Source: Syncephalastrum monosporum B8922
Lineage: Eukaryota; Mucoromycota; Mucoromycetes; Mucorales; Syncephalastraceae
DNA length: 64,000 bases
Assembly: GCA_000697355.1 (NCBI GenBank)
Contig: JNEN01001227.1
Span: 1 to 64,000 of the forward strand
Direction: 5' to 3'
Translations under genes and position numbers: made by a program
Notes under the pieces: generated by a model
Database searches by the model: none
What the model saw: only the letters and a program-made list of their open reading frames with translations
Told to the model about the DNA's origin: nothing
Shown here: in pieces, positions 1 to 12,421 of the stretch
Position numbering within the stretch: the stretch's first letter is position 1
Layout of the letters: each line of letters starts with the position of its first letter

Positions 1-783
1 ATATTAACACACGTTCCAGTTCCGCTCCTTTCTTGCGTCTCCTTTGCTCTTCTCCCTCTCCGCTTGCTCTCCCTCTCTCCTTCTTCCCGTTTTGCGACCC
101 ACTAGCCGGCTATCGGTGGCCGGGACCACCGTCAAAACTACCCCCCCAAAGACATGTGCCTCTGCGCCAAATGTCTGCCCCACGCCCATCGGTAAGTGCC
201 TGTGGTTGATAATATGAAACTGTGACTCAAAAATGCAATCTGCTGCACAGCTTAGATGAGGCAGTGGCCAACACGCCGTGAGCGTGTATTGACGACCCCG
301 GTCCCGGTAGCTGGTATGTATAATAAAAATGAAGTGTAGTCCACGAGAACTAATTTCGGAACGAAATTTCGTAGGCTAGTTATCTAGTAATAAAGTAGAT
401 AAAGTCCACACTAAATAATACACAACATGGATCGCCCAGACGAAATACAAGACGTCCTTGGCATTGGCATTGGCATTGGCATTGGCATTGGCATTGGCAT
501 TGGCATTGGCTTGATAGACCTTACGAAACCACGTGACCTGTATGCATAGAGCAATCACGTACACGCTGGCGAAACAAGGCCATGACGGTGATATGAGTAA
601 AGGCATCATAGAACGTATCTGTGCTTGTTAGGTTATGCGTTCATGCAGTGCAGCGTTTGATAGGCTCAGAGGAGCAGCCAATCAATGGGCGTCGAGGAAA
701 AGGTGGGGAGAGAGGCGTCCCCCAGTCATTGGGTCACGGGTCTCTTTTTGACTATCCTCTTTTTTCGTATTGTGTGCCCCGCG
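1..783. other. Unassigned stretch upstream of SPO7
   Basis: No gene could be supported here. The minus-strand reading frame over 376-609 is largely an (Ala-Asn)n run produced by the hexanucleotide repeat at 458-510 and matches nothing I recognise. A possible splice donor (gtaagt-type) follows 192 on the plus strand, so this edge may hold the end of a leader or a gene whose body lies outside the window. Confidence 0.3.
458..510. repeat. Hexanucleotide microsatellite (TTGGCA)n, about 9 copies
   Basis: Perfect tandem TTGGCA/ATTGGC units run without interruption for about 53 bp. It lies in sequence without a supported gene. Being a multiple of three, it stays open as a dipeptide repeat in coding frames. 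Confidence 0.95.
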
Positions 784-1462
784 ATGCAGACGACAGACCA
801 ACCCCTCCAAGTCGATCAGGCAACCTATCGAGATCTCGTCATCTTTGAAGAGAGATTGCGGGGCAATATGACCCGACTGCAACGAAGAAAACGGAAATTC
901 GAAGGTATGATTACTTCTACTTCAACCTATCGCTCTCTCATTGTGATTGTTGTCACTCACCGGTCTTCGTCTAATGGCCTGCAGCATTGCTTGTCTTCAT
1001 TCTTATATCGCTCGTCTATTTCTTCTATAAAGTCTTCCTGGTTCCGAGCAAGGTAATGGGCGAATGACACGGTATCGGTGATTACTGAGTTACCTTGTAC
1101 AGTTATTCGCAGTGCACCTTGCGAACACAGCCGCTCTCCTGGTAGCAGCAGGCAGTCTCGTCATATTCTATCGGTCGGGCATGCACTCTGAGAAAATCGT
1201 GTTTGCAGCCGAGTAAGTATCCTAAATGGAACAGCTAAACACCACCAAGTTTATATGTATCTTATCCATTTTGGCTAGATTCGTACCTCACTGCAATCGA
1301 GCACTGCAGCATTTCAACCTACAGTTCAACCAACAGGGCCAGTCAGGTGCACTTCAGTTTTGCTGGGCGATACCCTCCGAAATCCAGCAAGGCTTTGAGT
1401 CTTATAGACGCCAATTTATCGCGCGCAAACGAGCTCGTCAGGCCAAATTGAAAGCAGCCTAG
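784..1462 (+). CDS. SPO7: Spo7-like regulatory subunit of the Nem1-Spo7 lipin phosphatase
   Basis: Four exons (784-904, 985-1052, 1103-1212, 1279-1462) join to about 160 residues. The first exon carries the family signature YRDLVIFEERLRGNM followed by LQRRKRKFE. Two hydrophobic segments follow: ALLVFILISLVYFFYKVFL in exon 2 and one centred on TAALLVAAGSLVIFY in exon 3. The tail is basic. In yeast, Spo7 anchors the Nem1 phosphatase in the nuclear envelope/ER membrane, where it dephosphorylates the lipin Pah1 and so steers phosphatidate toward triacylglycerol. The ATG at 784 is chosen because the conserved core starts 12 codons later. All introns have GT-AG ends with matching phase. Function is inferred from family resemblance. 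Confidence 0.86.
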
Positions 1463-1486
1463 CCGTCTGTCTGTCTTTCGGTCTGC

Positions 1487-1525
1487 CCTTCTTCCTTCTT
1501 CCTTCTTCCTTCTTCCTTCTTTCTA
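1487..1525. repeat. (TTCTTCC)n heptamer repeat in the SPO7 3' region
   Basis: About five imperfect TTCTTCC units directly downstream of the SPO7 stop codon, in a pyrimidine-rich 3' untranslated context. Confidence 0.8.
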
Positions 1526-1981
1526 CCTTATACTCTACTCTATTACTTCTTTGTACATATGATACCTAGCCACTCGTCCAACCGCTTAATCAATCGATGC
1601 GAGAGACTCTCCCTTTTGAATGTATAGCAAACGAAAAAAAAAAGCCAACCACTTCCATAATAAGTCTCTTAATATTATCCTATTGTTGGCGTGGGAAAAA
1701 TTAAGCGTTTGGAAAGGATAGTAATCGGTCAATTGCCGAGGTGTACGAATATAATGACACTTACGGGATGATAAAAAAAAGGTGCAATGAAGTCTCTGTA
1801 TACAAAAGGTAGCACCCACTTCATGAGGAAACGTTGCTGCGGCAGGTTGCTTAGCATAAGCAGGGCAAGCCTGCCTGTGTAACCCGTGAATGCAGACTAC
1901 ATAAAAGCCTCTGTCTGTGTGGGGAGTTTTTAGACGAACGCAAAAAAAAAAGGGCCGAGCTCCTCTTTTCGACTCCAAGGA

Positions 1982-3564
1982 ATGCCTTCACCCGATCTAC
2001 CGCAGTGCTCTGCCTTGGACTGCACCAAATCAGCCCACCTTCAATGCCCCACTTGCACAAAGCAAGGCATTCAAGACGGCTCTCATTTCTGCTCTCAGGA
2101 TTGCTTCAAGAAGAGCTGGGTAAAATACACTCTCTGAGATTAAGTAATGATCTGGATTTAACGCATTTCTTCCAGGGCATGCATAAAGCGCAACACGCCT
2201 CGAATAAGGGTACGCCATGGAAACAGCCGTCATGGAATATGGATCGACTCTAACTTCTCAATAGGTGGCCAGTATGATCCGTTCAAGACGTATCCTTACA
2301 CTGGAGCTCTACGCCCGGTCTACCCCCTTTCACCCCGACGCAAAGTCCCTGACCATATCATGCGACCCGATTATGCTGAGACAGGTCCATTTTTACCATT
2401 GTTATACGCAACCGAATGCATCCTAACACTTCTGAAGGTCTCTCCAAGTCCGAGATGGACTCGAAAAGATACAGCACCATCAAAGTACACACACCTGAGG
2501 AGATCGAGGCTATCCGCAAAGCTTGCAAGGTACGAATCCTTCTCTTTTCATAGTCACATGTGCTGACGGAGCTTTAGATTACCCGTGAAGTGCTGGATAT
2601 TGCGGCTAAGGCGGTCCGTGTAGGCATCACCACCGATGAGATTGGTCAGTAAGCTCCATATCCTTAACATACTGCGAATTAATTTACATGTATTACATCG
2701 TATGATATAGATCGTATCGTACACGAAGCTACTATCGAGCGTAATGCTTATCCTTCCCCCCTGAACTATAATCATTTCCCCAAGTCTTGCTGTACCTCCT
2801 TGAACGAAGGTAATTTGCAAAGTAAGAATATGTTTGAGTGTGCTGATATCTTCTAGTCATTTGTCACGGAATCCCCGATCAGCGTCCTCTTCAAGACGGC
2901 GACCTGATCAATATTGATATCTCGTGCTTCTATAATGGCTACCATGGTGATGCCAATGCAACCTACCTCGTCGGTAATGCAAGCAAGGTCGCCACCGACC
3001 TTGTCAACACGACTCGCGAATGCCTGGAGAAATCCATCGCAGCAGGTAAGCAATCAAAAAAAAATTGGATGAAAATGTTCAGCCAGGATCTAGAGACTCA
3101 GTTGCCTTTCTAGTGAAACCCGGTGTGCGCTACCGAGACTTTGGCAAGATTATCGAAAAGCATGCGACATCCCGAGGTTTCTCCGTCGTGCGATCTTTCT
3201 GCGGGCATGGTATCAACGAGCTGTTCCACTGTGCACCCAACGTGCCGCATTATGCCAGTAAGTTGGCGTTTTTCTCACGGGTGTGACTTTTTGACCTGAC
3301 GTATCGATAGACAACAAGGCCATCGGTGTGCTGAAACCAGGTCATATCTTCACCATTGAACCGATGATCTGTGAGGGCACTTGGCAAGACACGTTGTGGT
3401 AAGTGGGGAAAAATGGCATGCGTCGACACAACCGGAGTGATATGAGCTAACTTTCTAATAACAGGCCTGATGGTTGGACGGCCACGACCAAGGATGGTAA
3501 ACTGTCTGCTCAATTTGAACATACGATGCTGGTGACAGAGACGGGTGTGGAGGTTTTGACATAA
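1982..3564 (+). CDS. MAP1: Methionine aminopeptidase 1 (MetAP1)
   Basis: Ten exons with consistent phases. The N-terminus holds the MYND-like double zinc finger typical of eukaryotic MetAP1 (CSALDC..., [16 protein letters not shown]) that docks on the ribosome. The linker [20 protein letters not shown] precedes the pita-bread peptidase fold. Metal ligands are visible as Asp in [11 protein letters not shown], Asp in HGDANATY, His in GHGINELFH, Glu in FTIEPMI and Glu in QFEHTML. The enzyme removes the initiator methionine co-translationally in the cytosol. Start at 1982 puts the first zinc-finger cysteine at residue 9. The exon at about 3113 uses the acceptor before tgaaaccc; the earlier AG near 3085 would bring a stop into frame. 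Confidence 0.96.
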
Positions 3565-3740
3565 AGGGCATTGTAGTAAAATAAATCAGCCAATGACCAA
3601 GAAGTATTTCAATTTTTATTGCTATGTGGGAGGAGGGGTGATGTCGTCACAAATGAGGTTCAAGTCCGCTCGAGGAGGGGCGGGGCCAAAACAGAACCAC
3701 TTCTATCCACCGTTCCCATACACACCACACACACATTACG

Positions 3741-4240
3741 ATGGCCGAAGCTGATTGGGAGTACCCCGAGCACAAGCAATTCGAGCGGTAATTATTGACG
3801 ACACCATTCTCTTTCCTTTTCTTTTCTCTTTTCTTTTGTCTCATCACCGCCTTGTCGATAAAGTGTCCCCACCCTCGATCAGGTGGAGCGCAACGATCGC
3901 AAAGGTAGAAGAAGGATCCGACCGTCCAATCGGTTCTGTCACACCAACACCTTTTCCATTTTATAGCCGTCTACGCTGCCCGCAACCAAAAGATCCGCGA
4001 TGATTGGGTGAAGGCTATGGAGGGCCGTCTCTTGAAGGAGAAGCTCGATGAGTGCTACCGGACAGAGGGCGTCAACCACTGTAAGCGACACAACCACCAT
4101 TTTATGGACTCTATCCGGAGCGACGCATTTGTATTCAACGATATCATCTATTAGACAACAAGTGCCGCGAGATTGCTGACGCGTACCTTAAGGCTGTCAA
4201 GGACAACAAGGTCGAGGGCTTCCGCAAAGCTTCTGCATAG
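3741..4240 (+). CDS. NDUFB10: NADH:ubiquinone oxidoreductase subunit NDUFB10 (PDSW/NUO-12 type)
   Basis: Four exons give about 95 residues. Landmarks are RNQKIRDDWVKAMEGRL, YRTEGVNHYNKCREIADAYL and a short C-terminal tail, matching the fungal 12-kDa complex I subunit homologous to mammalian NDUFB10. The Cys in NKCRE fits the conserved cysteine of this CHCH-related family. It is an accessory subunit of the membrane arm in the inner mitochondrial membrane. The second exon begins after an unusual aaag acceptor at about 3864; the alternative AG at about 3882 breaks the frame into the conserved core. It lies 176 bp after MetAP1, same strand. Confidence 0.88.
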
Positions 4241-5274
4241 GTAAAACTCGGATACGATATCTGACGAAAAAAAAAAAATTCTTACACGATCCTCCTTCGT
4301 TTATTTATTCCACCAGATGCTAGAAACGTCAAAATAAACGTTGTATACTTTTTTTTCTTTAATTGTCACAAAAAACTAGAACGCATACATGACGGCGCTG
4401 AGGAAATCCCGTATTGGAACGACCATATGAAAATGTCATATTATTATGGAGGAGCATGCCGACCGACAAATCGGATGAATGTATCCCACGCCCAAAGTTA
4501 TCATCCCTCGGATCGATGCCGCGGGCTGAGGTGGAAGTGGGGACTATGCAAGCGGCAGGACGCGGGAAGCAGCTCTCAGCAAGAGGATGAGCGTAATGTA
4601 ATAGGTGGGCTGTAGTGCTGTCTATGGCCTGGAAAAATCTTTTAAGCAGGCTCAGGACTCGATTAGATAATCATCAGGATTCTGCGAAACCTTTACATAA
4701 TCCATTTCCATGTACCTTGCGTAGCCATGAGGCTGTACCCCATTCCCAGAAATACTCGCGCTTCCCACTTTTGGGAATAGCTGCCTTTCTTATTTGCTTC
4801 ACTGATGGAGCAAAATAGGATCTTCTCGTATTAAAACAGCCTTACTAGGTTCATGATAATCAGACATAAACCCACGAGTATTCTGCCTTGTTTCTTCCTT
4901 CTTGTCTATTGCTAAAAAATGATGCGAACCCCCCAAAACTGTAAAGGGAAAAAGATAAAGTACAGACGAGCGGCGGAGGGTGATACAGTTTAAACCTTCG
5001 TTAACAGATGGAGGAGATGGCCTGTGAAAATCCTGGGACTCGCTGCAAGCATGGGTCCCAAAAACGAGAACGTCCTTACCAATTCCAGTTATCGAGATGA
5101 AAGTTAACGTGTTTTCCGTCGCGTTCAAATATCTCCCAGTAGCGTGGTGGAGTATATCGCGATTACTGATGATTATACCTCTTTTGCAGATCAGGTCGAC
5201 GGAGTGCCTATTTAAAGCCTGCAATCCATTGAAACATTTCCTCACAACAAACAAACACGTTGCCACGGACTCTC
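4241..5274. other. Intergenic region with TATA-like element before the GH5 gene
   Basis: No supported gene. A TATA-like tatttaaa at about 5210 sits roughly 60 bp upstream of the mannanase start, in the position expected of a core promoter. The rest is unique AT-rich sequence without recognisable motifs. Confidence 0.5.
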
Positions 5275-6912
5275 ATGCGTTCTATTTTTCTTATATCGGC
5301 TGTGACCGCCCTGGTCTCGTGGGCTGTTCCTTCTGTGATGGCTGCGCCTGCAAGCAAGAACAGTTTTGTCCAAGTCAACAAGGACGGTAATGGATTTATC
5401 AAGGATGGCAAGCCGTACCTGATTCGAGGCGCCAATTACTGGCAAGGCATGATGCTCGGCGCCGACGACTGCAACGGCGGTGACCGCAAGCGCATGGAGA
5501 CCGAAATCAAGCAGATGGCCGACATGGGAATCACCAATCTACGCGTCATGGCCTCAGCGGAGGGTCCAGACGACCAGCCCTATCGCATGCGTCCGTCGCT
5601 TATGCCCAAGCCTGGCGTTTACAATGAAGACGTCTTTGTCGGCCTCGACCATCTGCTGGATACGATGGGTCGCCACGACATGACCGCCGTCAGTAAGTAG
5701 ACTGGCAAATTTCAGACTATGCGCATGATTCTCACGCTTTTAATTTCCCAGTGACACTCAGCAACTTTTGGCATTGGAGTGGAGGGTACGTCTCAGTGGC
5801 GAACAAATTCTAAAGGCACTCCGGTGTCACGCATGGATGTATATGCTAACCGATCACATTCTATAGTTTCGGTCAGTTTGTTGCCTGGGTGATCGGCAAC
5901 CAGACCATCCCCTATCCTGTCGGTGACGTGTCCTATGATGAGTTTACGACCTATGCCGCGCGTTTCTACAATGACACCAGCGTCAAGGACGAGGCCCAGG
6001 AAATGTTCAAGGCCCACATCAAAACGGTACTGAACCGCAAAAATACCGTGAATGGCAAGCTTTACAAGGAGGACCCCGTGATTATGTGTAAGTGGCCATT
6101 CGCAGGGAGAGGGGGTTCATCACTCCTTTAACATCCATAACACGTTTGATACTCTAGCCTGGCAATTGGCCAACGAGCCTCAAGAAGCCCCCGCATGGTG
6201 GTTTGAGGAAACTTCGGATTTTATCAAGAAGCTCGCCCCTCACCAGCTGGTCTCGGCCGGTCTAGAAAGCAAGCTCGACAACTATGACTTTAAACGCGCC
6301 CACGACCATGAGAACATTGACTATACGACTTGCCATCTCTGGGTGGAGAAGTAAGAGCACGAAAGCTTCCATTCGAGTTTCCTCTTCTAAAACGTTTTTG
6401 TTCTTCTAGCTGGGGAATCTATGATGCTGACAAGAAAGACTCAGTCAACGACGCAATCAAGTATGCGAAGGACTACGTTCCAACGCGCGCCCAGTGGTCC
6501 AAGGAGCTCAAGAAACCGATTATCATGGAAGAGTTCGGCATGGTATGCGATAGCCACATAGTCTACAGCTGTACTGAAATATCACAATTAGGCCCGCGAC
6601 GCTTGGCGCCATCCCGGCGATCTGCCCTACAAGCTGAACCCGAGCACACCCACCACCAACAAGGACAAGTATTACAAGACGTTGTTCGACATGGTGACCG
6701 GCCTTGTTGAGAAGAAGGAGTTCAGCGGTTCCAACTTTTGGGCCTATGGTGGTCTGGGCCGTTCGACGGATGCGCCCAACAAGTATGGCATGGTTTGGCT
6801 CGGCGACCCGCCACACGAGAACCGTGGCTGGTATAGCGTTTATGATAATGACACCACTGTCGATATCATCAAAAACTACAACGCTGCTTTAGCGAAGCTG
6901 GAGAAGTCTTAG
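5275..6912 (+). CDS. Secreted GH5 endo-1,4-beta-mannanase
   Basis: A signal peptide (hydrophobic stretch ending near AVPSVMAAPA) leads into a single GH5 catalytic domain of subfamily-7 type. Motifs in order: FIKDGKPYLIRGANYWQGM, NLRVMASAEGPD, WHWSGGFGQFVAW, the acid/base motif WQLANEPQEAPAWW (catalytic Glu in NEP) and the nucleophile motif IIMEEFGMARDAW. The end is IIKNYNAALAKLEKS. It is predicted to hydrolyse beta-mannosidic links in plant mannan outside the cell. Exons were joined at GT-AG sites (first intron 5694-5751; others near 5788, 6089, 6353 and 6544). The first methionine at 5275 begins the signal peptide. No carbohydrate-binding module is seen. Confidence 0.92.
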
Positions 6913-8917
6913 ATTTCTTACTCTACCGTATCACAAGCGGGGATCCTCATTGCAGATGATGGCTTTCCTTGAAATCATATAGCTTATACATGGATATACG
7001 TAGCAAAACCCTTTTGCTTCTATAAAAAGAATCAAGTGCACACAAAAGTAATTTGGAGCATGAGATTTACAATCTTTTTCTTTCTCTATTGTCGACGGGT
7101 GCAGAAAGAAAACATGGTATGACAAGAGATTTCCTAGGTTTCTGACGATCCCTCTCTCAGAAAGTACATGATCGCGGCAAACGTACTGCGTTATTATTTT
7201 GTGAATGTGCCACCGTGTCACTATGTAAGTTATGGCGCTCTGCATCGGGGTAGCACCTTCTTTTTTGCTCTCCCTAAGTACCTGGCCTTCCTTGCCTGTC
7301 CCCTCTGCAATGAATCAATAAATCCTTGTATGTCGACAGAGCTGCCAATGACTGGCCTGGTTTCGTAGCAAATAGGCTCACGATTGCCCGAATATAGAGG
7401 GAAACCTTCACGGGAGAATCTTTTTGCAATATAGTTTGACTACAGTTCATTCGAAAGTCATACGCGGATCATCCGTCTATGTCCAGGGTGACCTGCATCT
7501 CTTTAAGCCGTGATTTGATCTCCATGACGGTCCAAGTTCTGAAAGTCATGCATTTCCCTTATTGGAAATACTCTCAATACACTATTATTTGTTATGAGAC
7601 GTGTCAAAAGAAGAATGCTATATGAATACAATCATCAATTTCCTTTTCATGAAGCCGATTTAACTATACAAACACAAAGATGATTAATAAGTACTGTTTG
7701 ACTCATTTCTCATAGAGATCAAGACCATTTGAATAGTATGACCTCCCTTATGAGGATGCAGTAACTCTCCGTGAAAAAAAATTGTAGAGATCGCTGCGAT
7801 CTCCTAACACCCCTTTTTTGCCCTCTTTTGACCTTTTACTTTGACCGTGAAAAGGTACCAATGGAAAGGCTGCTCCTCTCAACACAAGGTTCTCATGGCT
7901 TTCAGTAAGAGTCCAGAACTACATCTTTCTCTCTTCTCTTTTGCCAATGGACCCATGGACCAGACCTCTTGCTGTGGGAGGGGTTCGTACCTATTGTTAT
8001 GGTTCATCTCCTGCGTTCAGGCAAATAAAATGGCAAAGAACATAAAACAACGTCTTTCGTCCCATGGGAGTATTGAGCGGATGCACAAGCCAGTGACAAA
8101 ATAATAAGGATACTCGGTCCCGAAGACAACAGAACAAAAGTGTGGACTACACATGGTGCAACCAGATAGTTTCTATTATTTCTTTTTTTGAATCTATTTT
8201 GAGAATTGACTCGCAGTAGCAACAGCAGCAATTCATTAAAGTCTCTTTGTGATCGGTCAGGCCGAGCCCAGAAGAAGGGGGTGTGCAGCTGGAATGGTCA
8301 CTCATACGTGTACGCTTGCAATAATATGTGTACGAAGCAGGTTATTTTTGCCAACGCAGCGGACGCACGATACATTCGGGTAAGGGCACAGGAGGAAGTT
8401 GGCCAAAAGCAGGTCATGTTAAGTCCGCAACACCCTTCCTTTGTTTCCGAATGACAGAAAAGGAGAAAAAACAGTAACCGGGTTTGGGCTTGCAACCAAA
8501 TGCGGCTAAAAACTCCATCCGTCTGTGCTCTTATTCTTGTTTTCCATCTCATCATTCGTTTAAAAAGACAAGTGTGTCACACATTGACGGTCGTCGTGTC
8601 ACAAGCATTTGTTCTCTCAACTCTATATCTCGCATTCATACACTTACCACACGCGCATTCAATCTTCTTGGACATCCCGCAAAGAACTTTGTAATTACTA
8701 TTTTTTTTTTAGTTTTGCAACCCGGCTTTCATATAAACCTGCCCCTACTCTTCTCCTTTGTCCTCTTTCTTCCTTCTTCAACTCTTCAACCACTCCCTTC
8801 CTTTCTTCCTTTCTTTCTCTCAGTCTTTGTCCTCTTCCGTCGGCTCCTTCATAACCTCGCCACTCGTTTCTTTTCTCGACTGTCCAGCCCCTTCACTCTT
8901 TGCTCAATACTACTATC
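6913..8917. other. 2-kb gene-free region; promoter of the GPI protein at its end
   Basis: No reading frame resembles a protein. The last 250 bp is strongly pyrimidine-rich, with a TATA-like catataaacc at about 8730, and probably forms the promoter and 5' leader of the gene at 8918. Confidence 0.5.
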
Positions 8918-9875
8918 ATGCGTTCTTATTTTGTTCTCGGGTCCATTGTCGCGTCCTGCCTTGTGTCCACGTCGCTTGCACAGGATAACCCGTACACGAC
9001 CCTCGACCTCGTCGACGCCACCAACTTTTGCACCTTCTTGCCTCCCGCCGACTCCCAGAATCGAAACATTGCCGACACGGAGTACATTGCCAATGTATTC
9101 TGTATGGGCAATACACCCACAGCCAAGTCGGCCGGCAGCATTCCTGAAGGCTTGATCCAATCCGCACATTTCCTGGCCACGGACAACTATGTTCAGGTCA
9201 CAGGTCAGATTGATCCTGCTAAGGGAAACCTCAATGTCACGGACGAGGGCGGTCAGTATGATATTGTGATGCCCAAGGGTGCTATTTGCACCGGCTACAA
9301 GCACTTTGTCAATCTTATTGAGCCTGCCGGTCACACGTTCTGCCTTCGCTGCTGCGTAAGTCATCTTCCTTCCTTGCAATTGTTCAGAAATCTCATGGTT
9401 TTATTTTATTTCTACTCTTCCCGGCATACAGCATAGCAAGACGGACTGCAACCGTGGCATCTCTGAGAAGGGCTGCTCGCACATCATCCCCGGCGACTAC
9501 AGCGGTCCCATGGACGGTACCGGCGCCGGCAACGTCGGCGGCGGTGGTGCTAGCCAGCAGCCTTCGCAGCCCGCTGCTTCTTCACCTGGCGCGTCTGTTT
9601 CTGCCAGCGCCTCTGCTGGCATTTCGGTGGGTGTCTCTGCTGGTGCCTCTTCTGGTGCCTCTTCGGCCGCCCCTTCGTCGCTTGGTGCTTCCTCCGCCGC
9701 TTCCTCCGCCGCTTCCTCGTCTGCCCCCGCGTCTTCCAAAGCGGACGATTCAGCTGCTCCTGTCGATGCCTCTGGCAGCGTTACGGCGCAATCCGTTGAC
9801 AGCGGCGCTGAGGCACTCATGCCCGCTGCTTACACGCTCGCCGCTCTCTTGGTCACTCTGGGCCTTCTGGCTTAA
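8918..9875 (+). CDS. GPI-anchored cell-surface glycoprotein, macrophage-activating glycoprotein family
   Basis: Two exons (8918-9355, 9432-9875) give 293 residues. There is a signal peptide ending near STSLAQDN, then a cysteine-containing globular domain with ATNFCTFLPP, FCMGNTPTA, GAICTGYKHFVNLIEPAG, FCLRCCHSKTDC and GCSHIIPGDYSGP. A Ser/Ala/Gly-rich low-complexity stalk follows, suited to O-mannosylation. The C-terminus has a hydrophobic segment (AAYTLAALLVTLGLLA) after a small-residue region, typical of a GPI attachment signal. The globular domain resembles fungal macrophage-activating glycoprotein-like wall proteins. Its exact role is unknown; a cell-wall or surface location is inferred. 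The antisense strand of the repeat stalk stays open but is a composition artefact. Confidence 0.84.
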
Positions 9876-11048
9876 ACGGAGATGAACCTCAGGCTCGCAC
9901 GCTCTCTCCTCTTCCTTTGGACACACACCACGCAACCAAAAAAAATACAAAAAAAGAAAAAGGAACGCATGCATAAAAGCAATGGCTATACTATTACACA
10001 CATTGTAACCTTTCCCCCTTTCCAACACACACCTTTTTTTATCTCCCTCTCCTGCGATCTCTTTTTTTACCTCTTCCTTGTTGTTGTAATTCACCAATGC
10101 ATAATCCATAATATACTTGCCTATAATATCTAGTGTAGTCTGAACTGCCCCGCTTCATTTATGAACGGGCACTATTTTTACCTGTTTTTTTTTATCTTTG
10201 GCAGGACAAATAGTGTCGATCGTTTGTTTCGTTTACGGTAAAATGGCGGGGGCAAAACGGGCTTCTAGGGAATCCAGGGAGAAAATGAAGAAGGCTTCCC
10301 GTATGTATCCCCGACGACGTGTGCGTCGTCGTACAAAGTGCAAGGACACCGTGCGAGTTGAGACCAAATATTTCTTTTACTCTTTATGGACGCAGTGCCA
10401 GAAGCTTTCAAATCATCAAACTGAGTTTTGCCGTATGGGACAGCTCCTCTTCTTGCTCTTCTTTTGTTGCGGCGCTTTGGGGCCGGACCTCGTGCCCGTA
10501 AAATGAGAAATTATGCAAATTTACCTTCAGCTTCTGTTCACTTTGTTTATGTTACATCGTTTGACAGGATAAAAAGGCAGAAAGCGTGTCGTACAAAGCA
10601 CGAGTCGTTAAATGCCTCACCCTCCCACCACACGCGTGCCCATCATCTACAATCGACCAGAATAGAAATGCAGTTATTATCTGTTTCCAATTGCATCCAA
10701 AGGAGTGTCTTGTGGATTCATACGACGAAAATAACTGTGCTGCAAAACTTGACCGCAAAGAGGAAGTTTAAGCTTTGTACAATGTACGGCTGCCGTAGTA
10801 TGCCACCGCTTAGGACATATTTTACCAATGAAATACTGCGCATGGTCGAGCACAATTTCGACCAAAATGCATAACTATATGTCACGATGAAAACGGGTAG
10901 GTGATTATTATTATTAGGGGAGGAGATGGATGGTATAGTACTTCAACTATGATGCTCTACATTAGACATAAATGTTAAAATAATGAAACAACGCGCAACA
11001 TCAAAACGATATGGCGCACATTAGAGGGAAAAATAAAGATATGAAGAG
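9876..11048. other. Intergenic region between convergent genes
   Basis: It contains the 3' ends of the GPI protein and ceramide synthase genes. Short frames around 10200-10900 show no recognisable protein and no consistent splice sites. No RNA gene was recognised. Confidence 0.45.
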
Positions 11049-12421
11049 TTATCGAGCCGCGGAGAACTTGCGCTGCTTAGCATTGGTCAGCTTACGGTGG
11101 CTAAATAAAGTAAAGCAAGATTAGGTTTTAGGGAAGCGCATGAAAAAATAAAAAAATCCTTTCAGAATTTACCTCTTGCCATTGACGGGCGCGGGTTCAA
11201 TCTCCTCGTCATCCTCGTCATCGGAACGGACATCTTTGGCACCAGGTTCGGTAGCCATCTTGTACAAGACCTTGAAGATCATGGCAGTCCAGAACAGGAT
11301 GAGACAGTAGAGGCCGACCATGAGACCGAGGATAATGTACTTCACAAAGTAAGGAAACCAGTTGCCGTTCAGTGGATCCAACTTGAACTCGGGCACGTAG
11401 AGGTCAGGCTCGGTCATGGTAGACCAAATGATGCATCCATAGAGATAGACGCGGGTGTACATCCAGGCGAAAAGCATCGTGACAAAAGTCATGTTGCAAA
11501 TAATGCCCGGTGTAGCATAGTTAAGCAACTTGGCCAGCTAAACATAACGGGTAAGTTACTCGGCACAAGTGACCTTACCCTTCCTTCTTTTCCCCCCTCC
11601 CCTTATATGACTTACAGCAAGAATAGCATCGGGCAGATCCATATAGATAAAGACGGCGTTACCGACGCGAGTAAAATTGCATCCATAGCTGAGGGAGATG
11701 AGCAGCAGGGTGTTGATGTGATGCAGGACGAGCTCGCGATAGTCTTTTCGGGGTTCTTCGATCTGCAAGACGAAGATCTGCTGCAGCCAGAAGGCAAACT
11801 GGACGAGGTAGTAGTATTTGAACAGCTTGTCGTATTCTGTCACGGGATAATCGCGCCAGAAGTAGCTGGTGTCGTCCCACCAGGGCGAATGGTACATAAT
11901 ATACTGCCAAACGCATCCAGATTTAATATCACCTGCATAGCAAACCCCTCTCTTGTTTGCAACTTACAGCACCGAACGAGAAACTGATGGAGTAATATAA
12001 GGCAGAGTAGCCCTGCTCGGCGAAGCGCTGGTACTTTTTGCGGCTGACGTTGGCCCACTGAGCCAAGGGAATGAGGACATGGTTCATTGTAACGGCACGC
12101 AGCGCAGTAAAGACGCAGATATAGAAGAGCAGGAAGGTAATGTCCCACAGGCTCTTTTCAAAAAGACCATCCGGGCGCTGATTGGCAATGAAAAGGAATT
12201 TGTCGCAAAGAGGAAGACCGAGACCGTAACCGGCCAAGATGACGGCCATTACCCGGAGAGGGGCCTCTATTAGCACCGGTATATTTGTTAGTTGAGACAA
12301 AACAAACGGAACAAGCAGACAAACCTATTTGGTGGTTGACGAGGTAGTCCATGAACTCGGCCCTGCCCCATCCCTGCTTCTTGCCCAACGCCTTGCTTTT
12401 GAAAACACCGTTCTTCTTCAT
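11049..12421 (-). CDS. LAG1: Ceramide synthase (Lag1/Lac1, TLC domain)
   Basis: This is a multi-pass ER membrane protein that N-acylates sphingoid bases with acyl-CoA. The TLC domain has the Lag1 motif: FAFWLQQIFVLQIEEPRKDY, then the diagnostic His-His in ELVLHHINTLLLI, SYGCNFTRVGNAVFIYMDLP and further helices to FKVLYKMA. An acidic tail (DDEDDEEIEP) follows. Translation can end at VNGKR with the stop at 11169, but a GTAAAT donor there and a good acceptor at about 11100 (branch-like CTAAT, TTTATTTAG) add a last exon coding a basic tail ending KQRKFSAAR, with the stop at 11049. I favour the spliced form. The start at 12421 (MKKNGVFKSK) is the first in-frame ATG. Confidence 0.93.

Noticed and set aside
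376..609. Minus-strand open frame with an Ala-Asn dipeptide run
   Set aside because: It is open because of the hexanucleotide repeat; no domain, no splice partner, no recognised family.
9497..9820. Antisense acidic open frame opposite the GPI protein stalk
   Set aside because: Direct mirror of the Ser/Ala/Gly repeat codons; no start context or homology.
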